Assembly: GCA_010909165.1 (NCBI GenBank)
Contig: VJWM01000019.1
Location: 1-64,000 of the forward strand
Source: Anthoceros angustus
Taxonomy: Eukaryota; Streptophyta; Anthocerotopsida; Anthocerotales; Anthocerotaceae
Direction of reading: 5' to 3'
DNA length: 64,000 nucleotides
Shown here piece by piece: positions 33,432 through 46,600 of this stretch (its first letter is position 1; each line of letters opens with the position of its first letter). The position numbers and the translations under genes are program-made. The notes beneath the pieces were generated by a model that saw only the letters and a list, made by a program, of their open reading frames with translations, made no database searches and was not told the DNA's origin.

Positions 33432-36400
33432 AAGAGATTCGATGAAGACTCAAGTAATTAAGGAGACACTCACGAATTCATGATGAAGTCAAGGTCGAGT
33501 ATGAAGCATTGTACAATGAATGATAAAATATTGATCTAAGGAATATGTACGAGGTATGCATAAGGACAAGAACAAAAGTTTGACCGCTTATAGCTTTTGC
33601 GATGGAGTTGGCCACGCACATGTATGGCTCTTTGTCCTTACTTACTTGGCCTGCGGAGTTCCGGTGAACCCTAAGCCCACGAAGGGGTAGGAGCTACAAA
33701 CAAGAATTGCAAGGGCTCCTCATGAGCGGATGGAAGAAAATTATTCATGAGCATGGATGGCATGCTCAAGATGGAGGCTAGGGTGGCAAGCTTGTGAGTT
33801 CAACCTATCCCACTTGCGTTGTGTATGGACACCGCCTACTGTACATTCCCTTCATCGGCTGCCTTTTTGCTTCCTACAGAAAGCCCTTTGAAACAGTCAC
33901 CGATCTCCGATAAATTGTCGTCACGCTTTAGAATTTGCAACCGAGCCCATGATGGGGTGTGTTCGACGATCCTCTTGTACCTCACTTGCTTTCCCTCTTT
34001 CATTACCACGCTTCCAAAACCTAACACCTTGATTGTCCTTGGCGGTGCTCCCCAGAAAGAAAAGGAGGAGGAATAGCGCTAGCCTGAGCAAAGGTCTTCT
34101 CGACAGCCCATCTCACCTCCTCCATGCTCGTATGCGATGCTCAATCGATGTAGGAATTCAAAATATAGGAATCCGGACGACGCATCCGGGTGATGTCACC
34201 GCAAGTTACTTTGTGATAGCTAGATTGATGATGGTAGACATAGTTACTATTTGGAACCTCACTTGGAGGCTACAATAGAGGGATGGTGGATTGCTCCATA
34301 TGCGACAATCGAAATGATGTGTTGAGACATGTGTAAGAGCATGGTTAATTAGTTTTAATTGTACGACAAATGACATGATAGGTTGAGACATGTACAAGAG
34401 CATGCACAATTTGGATAAATGACATGATATGTTGAGACATGTATAAGAGCATGCCTAATTTGTTTTAATTATACGATAAATGTATATTTTTCCCCAAGAG
34501 GAATGGAAAACCTATAACAACGATACAATACAAAGAATCAAGAGTGTTCTACAAAGAATCAAGAGTGTTTTCCGTTGGTACGGTCTAGGTGTCACTTTCT
34601 CCCCAAGAGGAATGGAAAACCTATAACAACGATACAATACAAAGAATCAAGAGTGTTCTTGTTGGTACGGTCTAGGTGTCACGTTAAGATAAAGATCACA
34701 AGATCGAGGCCACGAGCTCGAAATTGCATGCTACTTGGTTCTTGCGAGTCACGGTGCGACTTCAAGCAATACCATGCCATAGTGAGGAAGATGATAAAAG
34801 ACCACAAAGATCGACGAAATGATGATGATGTCGTGTCACAAGGCGAGGCCACTGAGCTCGAAATTGCATGCTACTTGGTTCTTGCGAGTCACGGTGTGCG
34901 CGACTTCAAGCAATACCATGCCATAGTGAGGAAGATGATAAAAGACCACAAAGATCGACGAAATGATGATGATGTCGTGTCACGCGCATATGACCTCGAG
35001 CGTACGCCTCGGTGAGGGTTAGAGCCTCACCATGCTTGTAAGATGTCTTGGAGCAAAACGTGTTGAAGTAGGACACGGAGAGAAGACGAAGATGAAGTCA
35101 TTGTCGGATAATGAATGACAAGAACATACACGTACTAGTCGTATGAAAATATTAGGATTACATTGCATATACTTAAAGAGAGAGCTTAATATAAGCGTCT
35201 TAATTGAGCCTACTTGGAGATCATAGCTCTTTAATTGAGCTTGGTCGATACGGTAGCTTACTCGAGATAGATTAGGAAGGATGTCATTCCAAGTGAGGGT
35301 CATTATGTTGTAAGATTAAGAAAAATTGGACCCAAGTGAAGATTATTGCATTAGAAAGTTAAATTGTTGTAAGTAGCTACTATTCTAAATTTGGAGCATA
35401 GTGTAATAGTAGTATTCTAAGCATAATAATAACATAAAATGAACAATACTATAGTTAGCTCATGGCCCTTTATAAAGGTTTAGCGGCCTAGAATTCATAA
35501 GAAACACATATAGTTAGCTCATGGCCCTTTATAAAGGTTTGGCCTAGTATTCAAAAGTTCTATCGTTAGCTCATGTGTTTCGTTCTTCACTTGTGGTGTA
35601 AAGTATATCTCAACATCAAGATATTATATGTTTTGTGTCCTATATATTTTTCCCCAAGAGGGAATGGAAAACCTATAACAACGATACAATACAAAGAATC
35701 AAGAGTGTTCTACAAAGAATCAAGAGTGTTCTTGTTGGTACGGTCTAGGTGTCACTTTCTCCCCAAGAGGGAATGGAAAACCTATAACAACGATACAATA
35801 CAAAGAATCAAGAGTGTTCTTGTTGGTACGGTCTAGGTGTCACGTTAAGATAAAGATCACAAGATCGAGGCCACTGAGCTCGAAATTGCATGCTACTTGG
35901 TTCTTGCGAGTCACGGTGCGACCGACTTCAAGCAATACCATGCCATAGTGAGGAAGATGATAAAAGACCACAAAGATCGACGAAATGATGATGATGTCGT
36001 GTCACGCGCATATGACCTCGAGCAAGATTACGCCTCGGTGAGGGTTAGAGCCTCACCATGCTTGTAAGATGTCTTGGAGCAAAACGTGTTGAAGTAGGAC
36101 ACGGAGAGAAGACGAAGATGAAGTCATTGTCGGATAATGAATGACAAGAACATACACGTACTAGTCGTATGAAAATATTAGGATTACATTGCATATACTT
36201 AAAGAGAGCTTAATATAAGCGTCTTAATTGAGCCTACTTGGAGATCATAGCTCTTTAATTGAGCTTGGTCGATACGGTAGCTTACTCGGAGATAGATTAG
36301 GAAGGATGTCATTCCAAGTGAGGGTCATTATGTTGTAAGATTAAGAAAAATTGGACCCAAGTGAAGATTATTGCATTAGAAAGTTAAATTGTTGTAAGTA

Positions 36401-37537
36401 GCTACTATTCTAAATTTGGAGCATAGTGTAATAGTAGTATTCTAAGCATAATAATAACATAAAATGAACAATACTATAGTTAGCTCATGGCCCTTTATAA
36501 AGGTTTAGCGGCCTAGAATTCATAAGAAACACTGTACTATAGTTAGCTCATGGCCCTTTATAAAGGTTTGGCCTAGTATTCAAAAGTTCTATGCGTTAGC
36601 TCATGTGTTTCGTTCTTCACTTGTGGTGTAAAGTATATCTCAACATCAAGATATTATATGTTTTGTGTCCTATATATTTTGCTACGTGTCGACTTTATGT
36701 GTTTGCTCCACACTTGTCGCATAAAGCATATCTCAACAACGTATGAAAAGATTATAATTGCATCACCTATATTTGAAGATATACATGTATTAGCTCTTCA
36801 ATTGAGCCTACTTGGAGATCATAGCTCTTTAATTGAGCCTACTTGGAGATCATAGCTCTTTAATTGAGTTTACCCGGAGATAGATTAGGAAGGATGTCAT
36901 TCCAAGTGAGGGTCATTATGTTGTAAGATTAAGAAAAATTGGACCCAAGTGAAGATTATTGCATTAGAAAGTTAAATTGTTGTAAGTAGCTACTATTCTA
37001 AATTTGGAGCATAGTGTAATAGTAGTATTCTAAGCATAATAATAACATAAAATGAACAATACTATAGTTAGCTCATGGCCCTTTATAAAGGTTTAGCGGC
37101 CTAGAATTCATAAGAAACACATACTATAGTTAGCTCATGGCCCTTTATAAAGGTTTGGCCTAGTATTCAAAAGTTCTATCGTTAGCTCATGTGTTTCGTT
37201 CTTCACTTGTGGTGTAAAGTATATCTCAACATCAAGATATTATATGTTTTGTGTCCTATATATTTTGCTACGTGTCGACTTTATGTGTTTCGTTCCACAC
37301 TTGTCGCATAAAGCATATCTCAACAACGTATGAAAAGATTATAATTGCATCACCTATATTTGAAGATATACATGTATTAGCTCTTCAATTGAGCCGCCAC
37401 GATTACTAGCTTTTAATTGAGTTTACCCGGAGATAGTAGGTCCTCCATTAAAGATTCTTCTCTAGCTTATTAATAAGCTTTCAATACCAATATATTGGAC
37501 TTGTTATATTGGTACTTGTGGAGTGAACAATTCACGA
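33432..37537 (+). repeat. Expanded spacer between copies 4 and 5 (two extra partial spacers)
   Basis: 4.1 kb instead of 2.3 kb. After the standard start it has a 138-bp local duplication of the conserved upstream frame (34706-34843 and 34844-34981). The promoter side then jumps back at about 35643-35651 (CCTATATATTTTTCCCC) to the 110-bp module and repeats about 1 kb. It jumps back again at 36876-36883 (GGAGATAG) and repeats about 550 bp of the promoter side. It therefore carries three sets of the paired CCTTTATAAAGG elements. Confidence 0.88.
34575..35015 (+). other. Conserved spacer frame with an in-frame 46-codon duplication
   Basis: All spacers hold a short plus-strand frame reading ELEIACYLVLASHGV, then DFKQYHAIVRKMIKDHKDRR and NDDDVVS. 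Here it is present twice in a row and in frame, within an open frame of 146 codons. The text is protein-like (amphipathic, lysine-rich helix), but the start is unclear, the frame closes shortly after and I know no match. It could be an upstream exon or a small gene, or chance conserved by array duplication. Confidence 0.35.
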
Positions 37538-38481
37538 ATGAAGATAACAAACTCATCAACTCGAGAGTTCTAAGAGGATACAATATCCGTTCTCCACACT
37601 CGATTCCAAAACCAATCACATACTCGAAGATGGCGAGTGGTCCTTTACGCACCTCAATGTCTTCCAGACGATTTCCCCTTCCAACAGCTTGAAGCAAAAG
37701 AGTCGGGATATGGGTGGTCAGATGCACCCATGCCTTGGCCGGGTCCAAACGACATGTGGATGTGGAAAAGTTTCGTAAGCCTCAAAACGTGATCCATATT
37801 GGGCGAGTAGATCTTTGACCGCTCCACTAGCGTTTTGCAAGAATAGCGAAAGGAGCAAGACCTTTAAGAGCAAGGAAAGCATTCGCAGATATATGAAAGA
37901 AAATTATCCAATTAGATGTGGATGATTTTTCTTATCTTTCAATGGAAAAGTGCCTATCAAAATTGAAGTTGACGACTCTATTGATCGAGAGAAGACAAAG
38001 ATAAAGTCGACATCGAATACAAAGCATCATCAAGACTTACTTTGTGTGGACTCACTTCTTAATGAATCGACATCGACTTTGGAAAAGTCATATGTACAAA
38101 GAAGGAAGAGGAAGACTCGATGACGCAGATGCGGATTTGAAGCGTTTTGTGCAAAGTTCATGTCAACATCCTCATCTTTGAAGAGGTCGCTCACGAGTCC
38201 AACCACGGTAATGATTTTGAGAGCAAGAAAACCGCGAAAAACCTAGACAATTTGCAAAGAAACCTCTTGTAGAGCCATCGCCTTCCCAAGAAGGTAGCTT
38301 GCCTCAAGCAAGTCTTGTGCGGGTGGATACGGTGGTGAAGCCGCCATCTTACCTTCTCTCGCCTATTTCAAGGAGGCTCATGGCGAGCCTGTGACCGTGG
38401 TCTCGGAGCCGTTTGCGAAAAGAAATGTTTTGGGCTTGGTATGGTCGGGAGAGAATATGTTTGAAGACAGGCATGGAAATA
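37538..38481 (+). pseudogene. Array gene, copy 5 (3'-truncated by fusion)
   Basis: Runs from ATG 37538 through the MBD-like region, linker and first half of the U-box to the Met-Glu-Ile codons, where it is fused to the 5' part of the next copy at AGAGGAT (38482-38488). Lacks the second half of the U-box and the acidic tail. Frames are broken at CAG/CTG sites as in the other copies. Confidence 0.85.
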
Positions 38482-39857
38482 AGAGGATACAATATCCAGT
38501 TCTCCACACTCGATTCCAAAACCAATCACATACTCAAGATGGCGAGTGGTCCTTTACGTGCACCTCAATGTCTTCAGACGATTTCCCCTTCCAACAGCTT
38601 GAAGCAAAAGAGTCGGGATATGGGTGGTCAGATGCACCCATGCCTTGGCCGGGTCCAAACGACATGTGGATGTGGAAAAGTTTCGTAAGCCTCAAAACGT
38701 GATCCATATTGGGCGAGTAGATCTTTGACCGCTCCACTAGCGTTTTGCAAGAATAGCGAAAGGAGCAAGACCTTTAAGAGCAAGGAAGCATTCGCAGATA
38801 TATGAAAGAAAATTATCCAGAATTAGATGTGGATGATTTTTTCTTATCTTTTCAATGGAAAGTGCCTATCAAAATTGAAGTTGACGACTCTATTGATAAT
38901 GGAGAGAAGACAAAGATAAAGTCGACATCGAATACAAAGCATCATCAAGACTTACTTTGTGTGGACTCACTTCTTAATGAATTGACATCGGCGACTTTGG
39001 AAAAGTCATATGTGCAGCAAGGAAGAGGAAGACTCGATGACGCAGATGCGGATTTGAAGCGTTTTGTGCAAAGTTCATGTCAACATCCTCATCTTTGAAG
39101 AGGTCGCTCACGAGTCCAACCACGGTAATGATTTTGAGAGCAAGAAAACCGAAAAACCTAGACAATTTGCAAAGAAACCTCTTGTAGAGCCATCGCCTTC
39201 CCAAGAAGGTAGCTTGCCTCAAGCAAGTCTTGTGCGGGTGGATACGGTGGTGAAGCCGCCATCTTACCTTCTCGCCTATTTCAAGGAGGCTCATGGCGAG
39301 CCTGTGACCGTGGTCTCTGGAGCCGTTTGCGAAAAGAAATGTTTTGGGCTTGGTATGGTCGGGAGAGAATATGTTTGAAGACAGCATGGAAATAACAGAG
39401 GATGCCTACATCAAAAACATTTGACTGCCAGAGAGACTATGAAGTGGTGTGCAAACAATGGATACGAGGAACCAAAGGCGCCTAGCTTGGAGGAAGCATC
39501 TAGATGCGTGAAGATGTTGGTGAGAAAATCTTCAATCAATGACATAGATTATAATCGAGGTGGAAGTAGATGAGGACGCAATTCAAGACGTGGATGATGA
39601 TGTACATGAAGAACACGAACAATCGGATAAAGACTTTAGTAATGGAGAAAATGTAGGTATTAAGACCGATGAGCAATTGGAGGAAGACTTAAATATCAAA
39701 GAGGGTTTTCACATTCATGGAAGACTTAAATTATGAAGTACACCGGACCAAGACTTAAGTAATGAAGAAGATATTGATGAAGAATTAAATGATGGAGAAG
39801 ATTGTGACAAAGACTTTAAGTAATGAAGAAGATTTTGAGGAAGACTTTAGTGATTGA
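38482..39857 (+). pseudogene. Array gene, copy 6 (5'-truncated by fusion)
   Basis: Starts inside the N-terminal coding part (Asp-Thr-Ile-Ser codons) and is complete to the stop at 39857. It lacks its own start codon and promoter. Open pieces cover the MBD-like domain end (38802-39098) and the linker to mid U-box (39064-39378). The U-box Cys-Pro-Ile is lost at the usual CTG site. Confidence 0.85.
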
Positions 39858-42218
39858 AAGAGATTCGATGAAGACTCAAGTAATTAAGGAGACACTCACG
39901 AATTCATGATGAAGTCAAGGTCGAGTATGAAGCATTGTACAATGAATGATAAAATATTGATCTAAGGAATATGTACGAGGTATGCATAAGGACAAGAACA
40001 AAAGTTTGACCGCTTATAGCTTTTGCGATGGAGTTGGCCACGCGCATGTATGGCTCTTTGTCCTTACTTACTTGGCCTCGGAGTTCGGTGAACCCTAAGC
40101 CCACGAAGGGGTAGGAGCTACAAACAAGAATTGCAAGGGCTCCTCATGAGCGGATGGAAGAAATTATTCATGAGCATGGATGGCATGCTCAAGATGGAGG
40201 CTAGGGTGGCAAGCTTGTGAGTTCAACCTATCCCACTTGCGTTGTGTATGGACACCGCCTACTGTACATTCCCTTCATGGCTGCCTTTTTGCTTCCTACA
40301 GAAAGCCCTTTGAAACAGTCACGATCTCCGGATAAATTGTCGTCACGCTTTAGAATTTGCAACCGAGCCCATGATGGGGTGTGTTCGACGATCCTCTTGT
40401 ACCTCACTTGCTTTCCCTCTTTCATTACCACGCTTCCAAAACCTAACACCTTGATTGTCCTTGGCGGTGCTCCCCAGAAAGAAAAGGAGGAGGGAATAGC
40501 GCTAGCAGCTGCAAAGGTCTTCTCGACAGCCCATCTCACCTCCTCCATGCTCGTATGCGATGCTCAATCGATGTAGGAATTCAAAATATAGGAATCGGAC
40601 GACGATCCGGGTGATGTCACCGCAAGTTACTTTGTGATAGCTAGATTGATGATGGTAGACATAGTTACTATTTGGAACCTCACTTGGAGGCTACAATAGA
40701 GGGATGGTGGATTGCTCCATATGCGACAATCGAAATGATGTGTTGAGACATGTGTAAGAGCATGGTTAATTAGTTTTAATTGTACGACAAATGACATGAT
40801 AGGTTGAGACATGTACAAGAGCATGCACAATTTGGATAAATGACATGATATGTTGAGACATGTATAAGAGCATGCCTAATTTGTTTTAATTATACGATAA
40901 ATGTATATTTTTCCCCAAGAGGGAATGGAAAACCTATAACAACGATACAATACAAAGAATCAAGAGTGTTCTACAAAGAATCAAGAGTGTTTTCCGTTGG
41001 TACGGTCTAGGTGTCACTTTCTCCCCAAGAGGGAATGGAAAACCTATAACAACGATACAATACAAAGAATCAAGAGTGTTCTTGTTGGTACGGTCTAGGT
41101 GTCACGTTAAGATAAAGATCACAAGACGAGGCCACGCGAGCTCGAAATTGCATGCTACTTGGTTCTTGCGAGTCACGGTGTGCGCGACTTCAAGCAATAC
41201 CATGCCATAGTGAGGAAGATGATAAAAGACCACAAAGATCGACGAAATGATGATGATGTCGTGTCACCGCGGCGCATATGACCTCGAGCAAGACCACGCC
41301 TCGGTGAGGGTTAGAGCCTCACCATGCTTGTAAGATGTCTTGGAGCAAAACGTGTTGAAGTAGGACCGGAGAGAAGACAAAGATGAAGTCATTGTCGGAT
41401 AATGAATGACAACATACACGTACTAGTCGTATGAAAATATTAGGATTACATTGCATATACTTAAAGAGAGAGCTTAATATAAGCGTCTTAATTGAGCCTA
41501 CTTGGAGATCATAGCTCTTTAATTGAGCTTGGTCGATACGGTAGCTTACTCGAGATAGATTAGGAAGGATGTCATTCCAAGTGAGGGTCATTATGTTGTA
41601 AGATTAAGAAAAATTGGACCCAAGTGAAGATTATTGCATTAGAAAGTTAAATTGTTGTAAGTAGCTACTATTCTAAATTTGGAGCATAGTGTAATAGTAG
41701 TATTCTAAGCATAATAATAACATAAAATGAACAATACTATAGTTAGCTCATGCCCTTTATAAAGGTTTAGCGGCCTAGAATTCATAAGAAACACTGTACT
41801 ATAGTTAGCTCATGGCCCTTTATAAAGGTTTGGCGGCCTAGTATTCAAAAGTTCTATGCGTTAGCTCATGTGTTTCGCTCTTCACTTGTGGTGTAAAGTA
41901 TATCTCAACATCAAGATATTATATGTTTTGTGTCCTATATATTTTGCTACGTGTCGACTTTATGTGTTTCGTTCCACACTTGTCGCATAAAGCATATCTC
42001 AACAACGTATGAAAAGATTATAATTGCATCACCTATATTTGAAGATATACATGTATTAGCTCTTCAATTGAGCCTACTTGGAGATCATAGCTCTTTAATT
42101 GAGTTTACCCGAGATAGTAGGTCCTCCATTAAAGATTCTTCTCTAGCTTATTAATAAGCTTTCAATACCAATATATTGGACTTGTTATATTGGTACTTGT
42201 GGAGTGAACAATTCACGA
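39858..42218 (+). repeat. Spacer between copies 6 and 7
   Basis: Standard 2.36 kb spacer with the triple TTGAGACATG repeat (about 40741-40910), duplicated 110-bp module (about 40915 and 41025), conserved short frame (about 41135-41270) and both CCTTTATAAAGG elements (about 41756 and 41819). Confidence 0.88.
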
Positions 42219-43630
42219 ATGAAGATAACAAACTCATCAACTTCGAGAGTTCGGAAGAGGATACAATATCCGGTTCTCCACACTCGATTCCAAAACCAAT
42301 CACATACTCAAGATGGCCGAGTGGTCCTTTACGTGCACCTCAATGTCTTCCGACGATTTCCCCTTCCAACAGCTTGAAGCAAAAGAGTCGGGATATGGGT
42401 GGTCAGATGCACCCATGCCTTGGCCGGGTCCAAACGACATGTGGATGTGGAAAAGTTTCGTAAGCCTCAAAACGTGATCCATATTGGGCGAGTAGATCTT
42501 TGACCGCTCCACTAGCGTTTTGCAAGAATAGCGAAAGGAGCAAGACCTTTAAGAGCAAGGAAGCATTCGCAGATATATGAAAAGAAAATTATCCGAATTA
42601 GATGTGGATGATTTTTCTTATCTTTCAATGGAAAAGTGCCTATCAAAATTGAAGTTGACGACTCTATTGATAATCGGAGAGAAGACAAAGATAAAGTCGA
42701 CATCGAATACAAAGCATCATCAAGACTTACTTTGTGTGGACTCACTTCTTAATGAATCGACATCGGCGACTTTGGAAAAGTCATATGTACAAGAAGGAAG
42801 AGGAAGACTCGATGACGCAGATGCGGATTTGAAGCGTTTTCAGTGCAAAGTTCATGTCAACATCCTCATCTTTGAAGAGGTCGCTCACGAGTCCAACCAC
42901 TAATGATTTTGAGAGCAAGAAAACCGCGAAAAACCTAGACAATTTGCAAAGAAACCTCTTGTAGAGCCATCGCCTTCCCAAGAAGGTAGCTTGCCTCAAG
43001 CAAGTCTTGTGCGGTGGATACGGTGGTGAAGCCGCCATCTTACCTTCTCGCCTATTTCAAGGAGGCTCATGGCGAGCCTGTGACCGTGGTCTCGGAGCCG
43101 CTTATGAAAGAAATGTTTTGGGCTTGGTATGGTCGGGAGAGAATATGTTTGAAGACAGCATGGAAATAACAGAGGATGCCTACATCAAAAACATTTGGAC
43201 TGCCAGAGACTATGAAGTGGTGTGCAAACAATGGATACGAGGAACCAAAGGCGCCTAGCTTGGAGGAAGCATCTAGATGCGTGAAGATGTTGGTGAGAAA
43301 ATCTTCAATCAATGACATAGATTATAATCCCGAGGTGGAAGTAGATGAGGACGCAATCAAGACGTGGATGATGATGTACATGAAGAACACGAACAATCGG
43401 ATAAAGACTTTAGTAATGGAGAAAATGTAGGTATTAAGACCGATGAGCAATTGGAGGAAGACTTAAATATCAAAGAGGGTTTTCACATTCATGGAAGACT
43501 TAAATTATGAAGTACACCGACCAAGACTTAAGTAATGAAGAAGATATTGATGAAGAATTAAATGATGGAGAAGATTGTGACAAAGACTTTAAGTAATGAA
43601 GAAGATTTTGAGGAAGACTTTAGTGATTGA
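42219..43630 (+). CDS. Array MBD-like/U-box gene, copy 7
   Basis: Full span from ATG 42219 to stop 43630. Open pieces cover the domain end and linker (42577-42903) and the distal U-box with early tail (43176-43430). Relative to other copies it lacks bases at CAG/CTG sites, such as the Ser-Gly pair near 42459 and the U-box Cys codon near 43049. Otherwise nearly identical to copies 6 and 8. Confidence 0.72.
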
Positions 43631-46600
43631 AAGAGATTCGATGAAGACTCAAGTAATTAAGGAGACACTCACGAATTCATGATGAAGTCAAGGTCGAGTA
43701 TGAAGCATTGTACAATGAATGATAAAATATTGATCTAAGGAATATGTACGAGGTATGCATAAGGACAAGAACAAAAGTTTGACCGTTTATAGCTTTTGCG
43801 ATGGAGTTGGCCACGCGCACATGTATGGCTCTTTGTCCTTACTTACTTGGCCTGGAGTTCCGGTGAACCCTAAGCCCACGAAGGGGTAGGAGCTACAAAC
43901 AAGAATTGCAAGGGCTCCTCATGAGCGGATGGAAGAAATTATTCATGAGCATGGATGGCATGCTCGATGGAGGCTAGGTGGCAAGCTTGTGAGTTCAACC
44001 TATCCCACTTGCGTTGTGTATGGACACCGCCTACTTACATTCCCTTCATTGGCTGCCTTTTTGCTTCCTACAGAAAGCCCTTTGAAACAGTCCGATCTCC
44101 GATAAATTGTCGCCACGCTTTAGAATTGCAACCGAGCCCATGATGGGGTGTGTTCGACGATCCTCTTGTACCTCACTTGCTTTCCTCTTTCATTACCACG
44201 TTTCCAAAACCTAACACCTTGATTGTCCTTGGCGTGTGCTCCCCAAAGAAAGAAAAGGAGGAGGGAATAGCGCTAGCTTGGAGGCTACAAAGGTCTTCTC
44301 GACAGCCCATCTCACCTCCTCCATGCTCGTATGCGATGCTCAATCGATGTAGGAATTCAAAATATAGGAATCCGGACGACGCATCCGGGTGATGTCACCG
44401 CAAGTTACTTTGTGATAGCTAGATTGATGATGGTAGACATAGTTACTATTTGGAACCTCACTTGGAGGCTACAATAGAGGGATGGTGGATTGCTCCATAT
44501 GCGACAATCGAAATGATGTGTTGAGACATGTGTAAGAGCATGGTTAATTAGTTTTAATTGTACGACAAATGACATGATAGGTTGAGACATGTACAAGAGC
44601 ATGCACAATTTGGATAAATGACATGATATGTTGAGACATGTATAAGAGCATGCCTAATTTGTTTTAATTATATGATAAATGTATATTTTTCCCCAAGAGG
44701 AATGGAAAACCTATAACAACGATACAATACAAAGAATCAAGAGTGTTCTACAAAGAATCAAGAGTGTTTTCCGTTGGTACGGTCTAGGTGTCACTTTCTC
44801 CCCAAGAGGGAATGGAAAACCTATAACAACGATACAATACAAAGAATCAAGAGTGTTCTTGTTGGTACGGTCTAGGTGTCACGTTAAGATAAAGATCACA
44901 AGACCGAGGCCACGCGCACATGTATGGCTCTTTGTCCTTACTTACTTGGCCTGGAGTTCCGGTGAACCCTAAGCCCACGAAGGGGTAGGAGCTACAAACA
45001 AGAATTGCAAGGGCTCCTCATGAGCGGATGGAAGAAATTATTCATGAGCATGGATGGCATGCTCAAGATGGAGGCTAGGTGGCAAGCTTGTGAGTTCAAC
45101 CTATCCCACTTGCGTTGTGTATGGACACCGCCTACTTACATTCCCTTCATTGGCTGCCTTTTTGCTTCCTACAGAAAGCCCTTTGAAACAGTCCGATCTC
45201 CGATAAATTGTCGCCACGCTTTAGAATTGCAACCGAGCCCATGATGGGGTGTGTTCGACGATCCTCTTGTACCTCACTTGCTTTCCCTCTTTCATTACCA
45301 CGCTTCCAAAACCTAACACCTTGATTGTCCTTGGCGTGTGCTCCCCAAAGAAAGAAAAGGAGGAGGGAATAGCGCTAGCTTGGAGGCTACAAAGGTCTTC
45401 TCGACAGCCCATCTCACCTCCTCCATGCTCGTATGCGATGCTCAATCGATGTAGGAATTCAAAATATAGGAATCGGACGACGCATCCGGGTGATGTCACG
45501 CAAGTTACTTTGTGATAGCTAGATTGATGATGGTAGACATAGTTACTATTTGGAACCTCACTTGGAGGCTACAATAGAGGGATGGTGGATTGCTCCATAT
45601 GCGACAATCGAAATGATGTGTTGAGACATGTGTAAGAGCATGGTTAATTAGTTTTAATTGTACGACAAATGACATGATAGGTTGAGACATGTACAAGAGC
45701 ATGCACAATTTGGATAAATGACATGATATGTTGAGACATGTATAAGAGCATGCCTAATTTGTTTTAATTATATGATAAATGTATATTTTTCCCCAAGAGG
45801 GAATGGAAAACCTATAACAACGATACAATACAAAGAATCAAGAGTGTTCTACAAAGAATCAAGAGTGTTTTCCGTTGGTACGGTCTAGGTGTCACTTTCT
45901 CCCCAAGAGGGAATGGAAAACCTATAACAACGATACAATACAAAGAATCAAGAGTGTTCTTGTTGGTACGGTCTAGGTGTCACGTTAAGATAAAGATCAC
46001 AAGACCGAGGCCACGAGCTCGAAATTGCATGCTACTTGGTTCTTGCGAGTCACGGTGTCGACTTCAAGCAATACCATGCCATAGTGAGGAAGATGATAAA
46101 AGACCACAAAGATCGACGAAATGATGATGATGTCGTGTCACGCGCATATGACCTCGGCGACCACGCCTCGGTGAGGGTTAGAGCCTCACCATGCTTGTAA
46201 GATGTCTTGGAGCAAAACGTGTTGAAGTAGGACCGGAGAGAAGACGAAGATGAAGTCATTGTCGGATAATGAATGACAACATACACGTACTAGTCGTATG
46301 AAAATATTAGGATTACATTGCATATACTTAAAGAGAGAGCTTAATATAAGCGTCTTAATTGAGCCTACTTGGAGATCATAGCTCTTTAATTGAGCTTGGT
46401 CGATACGGTAGCTTACTCGAGATAGATTAGGAAGGATGTCATTCCAAGTGAGGGTCATTATGTTGTAAGATTAAGAAAAATTGGACCCAAGTGAAGATTA
46501 TTGCATTAGAAAGTTAAATTGTTGTAAGTAGCTACTATTCTAAATTTGGAGCATAGTGTAATAGTAGTATTCTAAGCATAATAATAACATAAAATGAACA

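Noticed and set aside
40228-40548. Minus-strand frame beginning MEEVRWAVEKTF in each spacer, and the opposite plus frame
   Set aside because: Both strands are open to a similar degree, no motif is recognisable and the frames break differently in each unit; not enough to call a gene.
44405-44608. Identical 67-codon minus-strand frame in about nine units
   Set aside because: It overlaps the TTGAGACATG minisatellite, has no protein motif, and is kept only because the units are recent duplicates.
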